In this document: in pieces, positions 1-7,318 of the stretch
Position numbering within the stretch: position 1 is the first letter of the stretch
Layout: each line of letters starts with the position of its first letter
Source: Profundicola sp051011115
GTDB taxonomy: Bacteria; Bacteroidota; Bacteroidia; Flavobacteriales; Weeksellaceae
Length of the DNA: 8,843 bases
Assembly: GCA_051011115.1 (NCBI GenBank)
Contig: JBPCUN010000158.1
Coordinates: 1-8,843 of the forward strand
Direction: 5' to 3'
Notes under the pieces: generated by a model
Databases searched by the model: none
What the model was told of the DNA's origin: nothing
Seen by the model: only the letters and a program-made list of their open reading frames with translations
Program-made: the position numbers and the translations under genes

Positions 1-3000
1 ATATAATGCCTTGTGGTTTGATGTATTACAAGTTTTATTAATTATCAATTTTGCAGTTAATATTTTCCGATACCGCCTTTGGAGAAGAGAAAAATGGTCT
101 ATTCTTCTATTTCATGTTGGATTTATCGTAACGTTTATTGGGGCGGCCATTACCCATTTAATTGGTGTAGAAGGTATGATGAATATTCGAGAGGGTGATA
201 CCTCTAACGAAATCATCACTTCACAAACCTACGTGAAAATGAGTGTATTTGACGAAGATCGAGCTTTAGCTTACGAGACTCCTTACCAAATGACTTTTTT
301 TAATAATAAAGATGCGTCGTTTCCTTTTAAAAGACAGTTTGAAAGCAAATATCAGTTTAAAGATAGAATCATTCAGCTAAAATCCCTTGACTACATACCG
401 TTAGCCAAAGATACTATCATTCCTGGGGCAGGAAAAGAAACTTTAGAGATTGTAAGTGTAGGAGAAGGAGGTAGAAAAAGCCAATACATACAATCAGGTG
501 AATTAAAAGAAATTGGCGGTATCATGTTTAGCATGAATAATCCAGTTCCTGGAACTTTCCAAATTTCCTCTCAACAAAATCAACTTTTATTTAAATCTCC
601 ACTGGAAGGGGAATATGTACAAATGCAAGGGCAAGCTGTAGGTATGGTGACAGATTCTGCAACTTTTAATGAAGGAAAGGGCATCGTAGCAGTAGATTCC
701 ATTCAAGAATTAAAGTTAAAATCTCTTTACCAAATAGGATCTGCTCAATTTGTATTACCTAATCCTATATTTAAAGGGAAATTAGAATTTATACCAGGTG
801 ATAAAAATAACCCACAAGAACAGATGAACTCTAATGTTGTCGTGATGGAATATGATGATGGTCAAGTAAAAGACACATTGGTACTTAGAGGTGGACAAGG
901 AAGTACAGCCTATAGTACAAGAAAAAGTATTAATGGTCTACAAGTTTCATTAGGTTTTGGTTCCAAGATAATCAATACGCCATTTGGCATAAAATTAAGG
1001 GACTTCCAGATGGATACTTATCCAGGATCCCCTAACCCATCCTCTTTTGCAAGTGAGATTTCCATTATAGACAATGGCGTTGAAACTCCACATAGAATTT
1101 ACATGAATAATGTTTTAGATTACGGAGGATTTCGTTTCTTTCAGTCTGGCTATGATCCAGATCAATTAGGTACAAGACTTTCTGTGAATCAGGATAGACC
1201 CGGAACTATCACCACCTATATAGGATACTTTATGATGTTTATAGGAATGTTCTTTTCATTGTTCTGGAGAGGAACTCGATTTGAGGCCTTACAAAAGATG
1301 CTTAAAAACATGAGAAAACATACTGCACTACTTTTATTAATGCTATTGCCTTTACTAGGTTTCTCACAAGAGGATCATAGTGGACATGACCATGCTACTA
1401 CACAGTCAACCAAACCGATAGAAGGCACAATGCACGGACAATCTATGGTGATGACGGCTCCGGATAGCATTGCTGCACAAATGAATTTTGATAAAGATCA
1501 TGTGAATAAACTTGAACATTTATTAGTGCAAGATGATCAAGGGAGAATTAAACCTCTGGGCACACATGCTTTAGAGTTAATGCGAAAAGTACATAAGAAA
1601 GACAAATTCAATGGCGTACCTGCAGTTACTTGGTTTATGTCACTACAACAAAACCCAGCCTTATGGGCTCAAGCACCTTTGATTAAAGTTGATCAATTAA
1701 AGATTGGTAGCAAATGGGCAGAGAATTTAGGAGCAGAGGATAATTATACTTCTTTGTTGAACCTTGTAGATCATAAAACTACTCAGTTTAAATTAAATAA
1801 AGAATATAACGCTGCCTTCGCTAAGAAACCATCAGAAAAAACAGAATTAGATAAAGAGGTTATCAATATTACAGAACGTTTTACCATTGTAGATAATATT
1901 GCTAAAGGATATTTTTTAAGGTTATTCCCACTCCCGAATGATCCCAATGAGACTTGGACGAGCTGGATAAAACCCACAGAAGAATTAGAGATTGATACTA
2001 CGTCACTTCGCTTTACTTCTCAATATTTTAATGCGTTAGGGAAAGCACAAAAAACAGGTGATTGGACAGAAGCAAATAAGATAATTGACGAGATTGATGC
2101 ATATCAAAAAAAATGGGGTAAAAATGTAATACCTCCAGTCACAAAAGTGAAAGCTGAAGTAATATATAATCACTTTAATCCATTCCTTTATGTAATGATT
2201 GCTTATGCTTCTTTAGGAGGAATTCTCTTGATACTTTCATTTATAAAATTATTTAAATCAACAAAGATTGTTAATAGACTACTAAATGCAACTTTAATTC
2301 TTACACTAGTAGTCTTTGTTATCCACGCTATTGGTTTAGCAATGCGCTGGTATATTTCTGGACATGCCCCTTGGACCAATGGATATGAAGCAGTAATATT
2401 TATATCATGGATTGGTGTATTAGCTGGATTCTTGATGTATAGAAATGGTAATTCCTTTTTACCAACCGCAGGTGCCGCTGTGGCAGTAATTATGATGGGA
2501 TTTGCCCATGGATCATCTTTATTGGATCCACAAATTACGCCATTAGTCCCTGTGCTTAAATCTTATTGGTTAATTATTCACGTGGCTATTATTACCTCTA
2601 GTTACGGTTTCTTCGGGTTAGGAATGGTGCTCTCTATTTTTAATATGATTTTATTTATGCTAAAACCATCTAAAAAGATAGAAGCCAATATCAAAGAATT
2701 AACGATTGTGAATGAAATGTCATTAACTGTAGGGATTTACATGCTAACCATTGGTACCTTCTTAGGTGGAATGTGGGCTAATGAAAGTTGGGGTAGATAC
2801 TGGTCTTGGGATCCAAAAGAAACTTGGGCTTTCATCTCTGTAATCGTTTATGCCATTGTATTACACATGCGTTTAGTACCAGGTTTAAGAGGAAAATTCG
2901 CTTTTAATTTAGCCTCCCTTTGGGCCATTGCCGCTCCTATCATGACTTATTTTGGTGTTAATTATTATTTAAGTGGGTTGCATACGTACGCTGCTGGGGA

Positions 3001-3118
3001 TAGCATACCGATTCCATCTTGGGTGCCACTTGCTGTCGTTTTATTTTTTATTCTAAGTCTTACTGCTTATTTTGTAAGAAAGAAATATACCAAGCATAAT
3101 GAATTTGTAAAAATGTAA
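1..3118 (+). CDS. ccsA: Fused cytochrome c biogenesis protein CcsB-CcsA (ResB-ResC type), 5' end missing
   Basis: System II cytochrome c synthase: an inner-membrane protein that exports haem and attaches it to CXXCH motifs of apocytochromes c outside the membrane. The frame is open through base 1, so the N-terminus lies outside the window. Residues are numbered here from the TTG at base 11, which is only the first start-like codon. Residues 1-430 are ResB/CcsB-like: two membrane helices (about 3-19 and 29-52), a long periplasmic part, and a helix near 403-420. Residues 434-453 form a signal-peptide-like helix followed by a His-rich linker (DHSGHDH). About 715 to the end is the polytopic CcsA domain with the WWD haem-handling motif WANESWGRYWSWDPKETW at 922-939. 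By analogy with Helicobacter CcsBA (from memory), H35 and H952 would be the transmembrane haem ligands and H857 and H991 the periplasmic ones; that alignment suggests about 40 residues are missing. The fused form is usual in Bacteroidota. The peroxidase gene follows 6 nt downstream. Confidence 0.95.
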   Translation, partial: YNALWFDVLQVLLIINFAVNIFRYRLWRREKWSILLFHVGFIVTFIGAAITHLIGVEGMMNIREGDTSNEIITSQTYVKMSVFDEDRALAYETPYQMTFFNNKDASFPFKRQFESKYQFKDRIIQLKSLDYIPLAKDTIIPGAGKETLEIVSVGEGGRKSQYIQSGELKEIGGIMFSMNNPVPGTFQISSQQNQLLFKSPLEGEYVQMQGQAVGMVTDSATFNEGKGIVAVDSIQELKLKSLYQIGSAQFVLPNPIFKGKLEFIPGDKNNPQEQMNSNVVVMEYDDGQVKDTLVLRGGQGSTAYSTRKSINGLQVSLGFGSKIINTPFGIKLRDFQMDTYPGSPNPSSFASEISIIDNGVETPHRIYMNNVLDYGGFRFFQSGYDPDQLGTRLSVNQDRPGTITTYIGYFMMFIGMFFSLFWRGTRFEALQKMLKNMRKHTALLLLMLLPLLGFSQEDHSGHDHATTQSTKPIEGTMHGQSMVMTAPDSIAAQMNFDKDHVNKLEHLLVQDDQGRIKPLGTHALELMRKVHKKDKFNGVPAVTWFMSLQQNPALWAQAPLIKVDQLKIGSKWAENLGAEDNYTSLLNLVDHKTTQFKLNKEYNAAFAKKPSEKTELDKEVINITERFTIVDNIAKGYFLRLFPLPNDPNETWTSWIKPTEELEIDTTSLRFTSQYFNALGKAQKTGDWTEANKIIDEIDAYQKKWGKNVIPPVTKVKAEVIYNHFNPFLYVMIAYASLGGILLILSFIKLFKSTKIVNRLLNATLILTLVVFVIHAIGLAMRWYISGHAPWTNGYEAVIFISWIGVLAGFLMYRNGNSFLPTAGAAVAVIMMGFAHGSSLLDPQITPLVPVLKSYWLIIHVAIITSSYGFFGLGMVLSIFNMILFMLKPSKKIEANIKELTIVNEMSLTVGIYMLTIGTFLGGMWANESWGRYWSWDPKETWAFISVIVYAIVLHMRLVPGLRGKFAFNLASLWAIAAPIMTYFGVNYYLSGLHTYAAGDSIPIPSWVPLAVVLFFILSLTAYFVRKKYTKHNEFVKM

Positions 3119-3124
3119 TTGAAA

Positions 3125-3721
3125 ATGATAAATTATAAACCCTTATTAATCTGTATTCTAGCTGTCCTATCAGTTTCTTCTTGTAATAGTCAAGAAAAGA
3201 ATGGAAATGTAGTTGAAATCGCTGAAAATGAACCTCAAAATCAAGCAACTATATATGACTATACCGTAAGAGATATTGATGGAAATGATTTTGATTTTTC
3301 TACCCTTAAAGGTAAGAAAGTAATGATTGTGAATACTGCGTCTAAATGTGGTTATACACCACAATACGAGCAGTTACAGGAAATATATACAAAATATAAA
3401 GATAAAAACTTTGTAATTATAGGGTTTCCTGCTAATAATTTTAATGAACAAGAACCAGGTTCTAACCAAGAGATTAAACAATTTTGCACAGCCAATTTTG
3501 GAGTAGAATTTCCTATGATGGAAAAGATATCTGTAAAAGGTGATGATATGGCGCCGATTTATCAATTTCTTACTAAGAAGGAATTAAATGGAGTTTTAGA
3601 TAGCGAGGTACAATGGAATTTTCAAAAATACTTAATTGGAGAGAATGGCCAATTGGAACACATGTTTGAAACAAAAATAGAGCCGAATGATCCTAAAATT
3701 ACCGCTTGGATAGAAGATTAA
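3125..3721 (+). CDS. Glutathione peroxidase family lipoprotein (probably thioredoxin-dependent thiol peroxidase)
   Basis: Predicted to reduce hydrogen peroxide or lipid hydroperoxides with a thiol donor in the periplasm or on a membrane surface. The 198-residue product starts with a lipoprotein signal ending in the lipobox LSVSSC, so Cys20 should be lipidated. The thioredoxin-fold GPx domain spans about 45-198. Peroxidatic Cys75 lies in NTASKCGYT. Gln109 (in NEQEPGS) and Trp164-Asn165 (in QWNFQKYL) complete the GPx catalytic tetrad. Cys121 in IKQFCTANFG matches the resolving cysteine of the yeast Gpx3-type 2-Cys enzymes, which points to thioredoxin-like rather than glutathione as donor. The usual FPCNQF is FPANNF here. 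I chose ATG 3125 because it opens directly onto the signal peptide; an in-frame TTG at 3119 would abut the ccsA stop and add two residues. The 6-nt gap to ccsA implies co-transcription. Specific substrate and donor are inferred. Confidence 0.9.
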   Translation: MINYKPLLICILAVLSVSSCNSQEKNGNVVEIAENEPQNQATIYDYTVRDIDGNDFDFSTLKGKKVMIVNTASKCGYTPQYEQLQEIYTKYKDKNFVIIGFPANNFNEQEPGSNQEIKQFCTANFGVEFPMMEKISVKGDDMAPIYQFLTKKELNGVLDSEVQWNFQKYLIGENGQLEHMFETKIEPNDPKITAWIED

Positions 3722-3758
3722 TTCGGCCGTGTTTAGTTTAATTATATCAAACAATAAA

Positions 3759-4763
3759 TCAAACGCTCGTCCTAGTTTTGTGTGAAACTTTATAAACTGG
3801 TTTACGCGTTTGCTGAATTCTACCCACTGGCTGCATGCAGGATGGGTTTAGAAATGGATTAAAAGATGTGGCTTCAAAAGCTGGCGAATTCTCTACAATA
3901 ATTTGTTTAGGGAGGGTTACAATTCCTAATTCCAACCAAGGAGAAGTTTCTTTACTCCATTCTTTAGATAGTTGATTAACTGGTGTGTCATTCTCATTTA
4001 CCGCTAATTGAATATATATTCTGAAATGGATTTCACTACAATTTAAAATATTTTGTAGCGCTTTTCTTTGACTACCCTCTTTATCCACATCATCAATTTT
4101 AAAATCCAATTTTTCAGTATGGATTTTAGCCACATATTCACCCATTCTGTAACACCCAATTCCATGGTAGTGATAATTCATAAGAAAGTCTTTATCCAAG
4201 CTGGCACCTTTCCAAATCAAATTACCTAGATTTAGCGGATTAATATGATACAATGCTTTAAATGTAGAAGATAATACCGCGGGTAATTCCTTTACTGCGC
4301 CCCAACCCTCTTTGGCCTGAGAAATTCTTGCTTCATTTAAATCGATGAATAGCTTTAAAAAAGAGTCAACGTCATCTGTTGGAAATAGGGGGAAATTAAC
4401 TAATGGATAACAAATATTATTGGTAAACTTCAAACTCATTCCATAGGCTGGAAAATTTTTACTTTCTTCATGAATTACATTATTGGCATTAGAAAATCTA
4501 ATAAGCAAGTCTTGACCTTTATTGAAGTAATCCTCAATATTTAGATCATGAATTAAAGCCTCATTTGGATTAAATTTCCCTTGCGCATAAGCATAACTCT
4601 TAGCATGCGCTCCTCTTGTTAAATATGAAGTTTCACTTAGCTTTGAAGTTACTTTTATAAATGCTTGAGTGCTCTCAACCGCTTTCTCCAATAATTCAAG
4701 CGTGTGATCTGAAAGCTCATCCATACTCGGATGATATGTAAGATAATGATCTGGTTGTATCAT
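3759..4763 (-). CDS. Catalase-fold haem protein (catalase family protein, not a classical catalase)
   Basis: A 334-residue member of the catalase superfamily, much shorter than monofunctional catalases (about 480 or more). Seen in the sequence: the distal haem-pocket signature TRGAHAKSYAYAQGKF with His53; RFSNANN near 89-95 followed by YGMSLKF; Asn123 in YPLVNFPLFPTDD at the position of the distal Asn; the YRMGEYVAK segment near 205-213; and WLELGIVTLPKQ near 277-287, typical of the end of the catalase barrel. The usual proximal motif (R-x-F-x-Y-x-D-T) is not recognisable. The C-terminus instead reads FNPFLNPSCMQPVGRIQQTR then KPVYK, a tail I associate with small bacterial catalase-like proteins. 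Activity may be peroxidase-like or a hydroperoxide rearrangement (allene oxide synthases share this fold) rather than H2O2 dismutation. No signal peptide, so probably cytoplasmic. It is second in an operon, 37 nt after the FAD oxidoreductase. Start ATG at 4763; no Shine-Dalgarno, as expected in this phylum. Confidence 0.85.
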   Translation of the reverse strand: MIQPDHYLTYHPSMDELSDHTLELLEKAVESTQAFIKVTSKLSETSYLTRGAHAKSYAYAQGKFNPNEALIHDLNIEDYFNKGQDLLIRFSNANNVIHEESKNFPAYGMSLKFTNNICYPLVNFPLFPTDDVDSFLKLFIDLNEARISQAKEGWGAVKELPAVLSSTFKALYHINPLNLGNLIWKGASLDKDFLMNYHYHGIGCYRMGEYVAKIHTEKLDFKIDDVDKEGSQRKALQNILNCSEIHFRIYIQLAVNENDTPVNQLSKEWSKETSPWLELGIVTLPKQIIVENSPAFEATSFNPFLNPSCMQPVGRIQQTRKPVYKVSHKTRTSV

Positions 4764-4777
4764 AGATATATTTTAAA

Positions 4778-4794
4778 CTCATCTATGGTATGAG
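4778..4794 (-). repeat. Small intercistronic inverted repeat between the FAD and catalase-like genes
   Basis: On the minus strand CTCAT, a 7-nt loop and ATGAG could pair, followed by TTTAAAATAT just before the catalase-like ATG. The stem is only 5 bp, so this may be chance. If real it could be a weak attenuator or an mRNA-processing site that lowers or stabilises the second cistron. Confidence 0.25.
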
Positions 4795-4800
4795 CAATTA

Positions 4801-6255
4801 TTATGCTTTTTTAATAGAAGCATGATACAATTTACCCATATCTGCCGCATAACCTCTTTCACTAGCTAATTTTTGAGCAAATGAATGAATATCATCTACA
4901 GGAACTTGATCTAAAGTTTTAAAGTTTCGATCAGTAGATAATTTCTCATCCATAAGATTTAATTCTTTCAACTTTTCTACCAATCTATCTGCCACATCTA
5001 GTGCTGAAGAAGCTTTTACAATCTCACTGCGTGCATAGAACTTTCTCGGAAAACTTATCTCTGCTACACGTAAACTTGAATCTTCTCCAGGAATTTGTTG
5101 TGCACCAAATAAAGGCGGCCCACCCACTTCTGCATTCTTAAAAGTAGGAACAAATTGAGCTACATAATTGATTGCTCTGGTGGTACGTCTATGTATGTCC
5201 TCTTGTTTCCAGCCTTCATCCAACTTATAATCAAAATCATCATCTAAATCAGGTTGCGCATCTTCTCTATTGCTTTTTACCAGACCATTTTTAAACAAAG
5301 TAATATCCTTTGTCATTCCATGAATCTGATAATATCCATCTGCATAAGGTGTCAATTGTGCCATTCCATGTGGAGTACCTCTTTTACCATGAAAAATAAG
5401 CTCTGGTAATTTGCTTCCAGCATACTGCCAATGTGATACATAGGCTGCTTTAAATTCAACCAATCTATCTTCTTCTAAACCTATATCGTTATCAAACTCA
5501 CCTGTCAAATAACCAGCTGCATTTAGTAAATATTGAGCATAAAAAGTACCTTGATTCGTTTCTATTTCCCAATTATATAGTAAATCTTCCTCACTGTGAT
5601 CAATGATGTTTTTAACTTCAGTATTGAGCATTAAATCACAATATTCAATTTTTTCTAAAGCAATTTGTGCTTGTGCCGCAAGCCTAAATAGATTCCAACC
5701 GTATTCATTTACTAGAAGAACAGGAAACTTAAGTTGACTATAATCTACTTGTTGTGCTACCCCGATCATCCATTCATCTAGCGTTTGTGGCTCCACCACT
5801 ACTTTTTTTCTCTCTAATTCTTCTAATTCCTTTTGCGTGTAAGTTTTATAGTAAGCTTGTGGATCATCTAAAACTTCGTTATGTGTATCTTTTTCAATTA
5901 AATCTTTATAAGCCTTAACGATGATATCTAAACGCTTCAATAAGTCATCTGGTTCATATTCCTCTGATTTAGGAATGCTGATGAAGGTAGGTCTTTTATC
6001 AATTGACTCTGGATAAGTCCTAGCCATGTCTATAGACTGTCTCAAAAGCTCCACGCATTGGTCTTTTGAAATATCCGGATATAGGTTACCGCCAGCATGT
6101 AGGTGACAAAAAGGTGGACCATTTACTACGGAATTCTGTTGCTCTATAAGTAAAGTAGAAATACCAAGTTCAGCCACACGTAAGCCAGCCGTTACACCTG
6201 ATACCCCACCACCTATAATAGCAATTGTATATATATAATCTGTATTTTGCGTCAT
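4801..6255 (-). CDS. FAD-dependent oxidoreductase (Rossmann-fold, amine-oxidase/DAO-like), substrate unknown
   Basis: A 484-residue flavoprotein. The N-terminal dinucleotide-binding fold is clear: IAIIGGGVSGVTAGLRVAEL (11-30) carries GxGxxG, and Glu38 at the end of beta-2 (LLIEQ) should bind the adenosine ribose. LLNAAGYLTGEF (243-254) is the second FAD-contacting strand seen in this superfamily. The stretch 376-420, with GGPPLFGAQQIPGED and YARSEIVKASSALD, looks like the C-terminal part of the flavin site. An acidic, helical insert (about 97-175) sits after a conserved-looking GPPFCHLHAGGNLYPD segment. No signal peptide or membrane helix. I cannot name the substrate; oxidases of this fold commonly pass electrons to O2 and make H2O2, which would suit the catalase-like gene immediately downstream, but that is inference. 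It is the first gene of the minus-strand operon; its promoter must lie in the 157-nt divergent region shared with the AAA+ gene. Start ATG at 6255 is preceded by A-rich sequence. Confidence 0.87.
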   Translation of the reverse strand: MTQNTDYIYTIAIIGGGVSGVTAGLRVAELGISTLLIEQQNSVVNGPPFCHLHAGGNLYPDISKDQCVELLRQSIDMARTYPESIDKRPTFISIPKSEEYEPDDLLKRLDIIVKAYKDLIEKDTHNEVLDDPQAYYKTYTQKELEELERKKVVVEPQTLDEWMIGVAQQVDYSQLKFPVLLVNEYGWNLFRLAAQAQIALEKIEYCDLMLNTEVKNIIDHSEEDLLYNWEIETNQGTFYAQYLLNAAGYLTGEFDNDIGLEEDRLVEFKAAYVSHWQYAGSKLPELIFHGKRGTPHGMAQLTPYADGYYQIHGMTKDITLFKNGLVKSNREDAQPDLDDDFDYKLDEGWKQEDIHRRTTRAINYVAQFVPTFKNAEVGGPPLFGAQQIPGEDSSLRVAEISFPRKFYARSEIVKASSALDVADRLVEKLKELNLMDEKLSTDRNFKTLDQVPVDDIHSFAQKLASERGYAADMGKLYHASIKKA

Positions 6256-6412
6256 TGATTTCTTTGCGATTAACTTGATTGTTGTTTAAAGCAACATTTA
6301 TACCTTAAAACCTAAACCATGTTATCTTTAATTTAAAAATAAGCTGTTTATTAATTTATGTAAATTTACTATTCTAATCTTTAATTAGAATTATATAAAT
6401 CAATTTTTTTAA
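6256..6412. other. Divergent AT-rich intergenic region (promoters for FAD operon and AAA+ gene)
   Basis: It lies between two divergent ATGs, so both promoters should be here. I see no perfect match to the Bacteroidota -7/-33 elements (TAnnTTTG and TTTG). Near matches are TAAATTTA at 6361-6368 on the plus strand and TAGGTTTT on the minus strand (around 6310-6320). A second imperfect palindrome, GTTGTTTAAAGCAAC (6281-6295), lies upstream of the FAD gene start. No small ORF or RNA gene is evident. Confidence 0.5.
6371..6391. promoter_or_regulatory. Palindrome, candidate operator upstream of the AAA+ gene
   Basis: A perfect 8-bp inverted repeat, ATTCTAAT and ATTAGAAT, is separated by CTTTA, and ends 21 nt before the AAA+ start codon. 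Its size and symmetry suit a dimeric regulator bound near the promoter or the transcript start, which could also affect the divergent FAD operon. The loop and stem could instead form a short 5'-UTR hairpin. AT-rich DNA produces such palindromes by chance, so the assignment is tentative. Confidence 0.35.
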
Positions 6413-7129
6413 ATGAGCGCATTCCAATTATCAAATTTATCTACCAACAATCACTTATCCTTAGATCAAATTCATTTATCTGAATCTAATCGCGACAAAA
6501 TCAATCAATTGATTGAGGAATTTAAGTTTATCGATGTTCTAAAAAAATATGACTTGCCTGTAGACAATAAAATACTCTTGCACGGAAGTACAGGTTGTGG
6601 TAAAACCGCCACAGCTCATGCTATAGCGCAGGAGTTAGATAAAAAAATTATCACTTTGCACTTAGGGGGTTTTATTTCTGCAAGGCTGGGTGAAACTGCT
6701 AAAAACATTACAGAGGTATTCAGAAATGCACGGTTGGATAAGGCTATCTTATTTATTGATGAATTTGATTTTATAGGCAAATCTAGAGATGAGGACAGTA
6801 ACGACGCAGGGGAAATGCGTAGAATTGTGAACACCCTTTTGCAACAAATGGATGCAATGAGTCCAGAAACCTTGCTAATTGGTGCTACTAATTATTTAGA
6901 GATTATAGACATTGCATTACTCAGAAGATTCCAAATAAAACTCCCTTATGAATATCCTAATGATAAAGAATTAGATGCTTATTACTCAGACTTATTCAAA
7001 AACTTTCCTGAAAAATATTTAAACTTTCCTAAAAAATATAATGTCTCATACGCAGAAGCCAAAGACTATACCTATCAGCAAGTTAAAAGAAAGATTATTG
7101 ATGCTGCAAAATCACATCTTGATAAATAA
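6413..7129 (+). CDS. Small AAA+ family ATPase (resembles S8-peptidase-associated AAA ATPases)
   Basis: A 238-residue single-domain AAA+ ATPase. Walker A is GSTGCGKT (58-65), Walker B is AILFIDEFDFI (111-121) with the Asp-Glu pair at 116-117, sensor 1 is Asn160 in LIGATNY, and an Arg pair follows at 171-172 (ALLRRF), where an arginine finger is expected. The pore-side region has GGFISARLGETAKNI (85-99), and GEMRRIVNTLLQQMD (133-147) follows Walker B. These stretches resemble the ATPases often encoded beside subtilisin-like S8 peptidases, and more distantly FtsH/SpoVK domains. There is only a short N-terminal region (about 1-50), no membrane helix and no protease domain; the C-terminal lid is short. 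It probably remodels or unfolds a protein partner, but the partner is not encoded next to it. It is transcribed alone, divergent from the FAD operon. The ATG lies after a T/A-rich leader without Shine-Dalgarno. Confidence 0.85.
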   Translation: MSAFQLSNLSTNNHLSLDQIHLSESNRDKINQLIEEFKFIDVLKKYDLPVDNKILLHGSTGCGKTATAHAIAQELDKKIITLHLGGFISARLGETAKNITEVFRNARLDKAILFIDEFDFIGKSRDEDSNDAGEMRRIVNTLLQQMDAMSPETLLIGATNYLEIIDIALLRRFQIKLPYEYPNDKELDAYYSDLFKNFPEKYLNFPKKYNVSYAEAKDYTYQQVKRKIIDAAKSHLDK

Positions 7130-7318
7130 ATAAAAATTAACTAGATCATTAACTATAATACTCCTATTTAATCATAAATCAGATAAATAACTCAAAAATT
7201 AATTATTCACAAACAATATATATATTTTAATAATTTTAAAGTAAATTTTAACTTTAATAGTTATTATTTTCATAATTACATTATATTGCTACTTCAAAAT
7301 AATTAATATTGATGTTTT
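7130..7318. other. AT-rich intergenic spacer without a gene
   Basis: It holds no ORF of note and no RNA gene that I can recognise. Visible features are a direct repeat of ATTAACTA (7136-7143 and 7148-7155) just after the AAA+ stop, and an inverted repeat TTAAAGT/ACTTTAA (7236-7257, 8-nt loop) about 60 nt before the next ATG. No GC-rich hairpin followed by a T-run is present, so no intrinsic terminator is called. The promoter of the downstream secreted protein should be in the right half; TATATTGC near 7286 is only a partial match to the -7 element. Confidence 0.5.

Noticed and set aside
11..13. TTG as the true start of the CcsBA gene
   Set aside because: The frame is open to base 1 and the sequence begins inside the first conserved membrane helix of the ResB part, so the gene is cut by the window edge.
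3119..3121. TTG start for the peroxidase gene directly abutting the ccsA stop
   Set aside because: ATG at 3125 is two codons downstream, gives a standard lipoprotein signal peptide and is the more common start codon; TTG cannot be fully excluded.
1783..3565. Several 60-70 codon minus-strand frames inside ccsA and the peroxidase gene
   Set aside because: They overlap well-supported genes, have no recognisable domains, and have no independent spacing or promoter signs.
3722..3758. Bidirectional terminator between the convergent genes
   Set aside because: No convincing stem followed by a T-run is present in these 37 nt; only weak GTTT/AAAC pairing is visible.
3759..6412. Defence island or mobile element spanning the flavoprotein, catalase-like and AAA+ genes
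   Set aside because: No integrase, transposase, terminal repeats, tRNA or toxin/nuclease domain is seen, and the AAA+ gene is divergent from the other two rather than in one operon.
6616..6834. 72-codon minus-strand frame inside the AAA+ gene
   Set aside because: It is antisense to the Walker A/B region of a clear AAA+ protein and has no recognisable family features.
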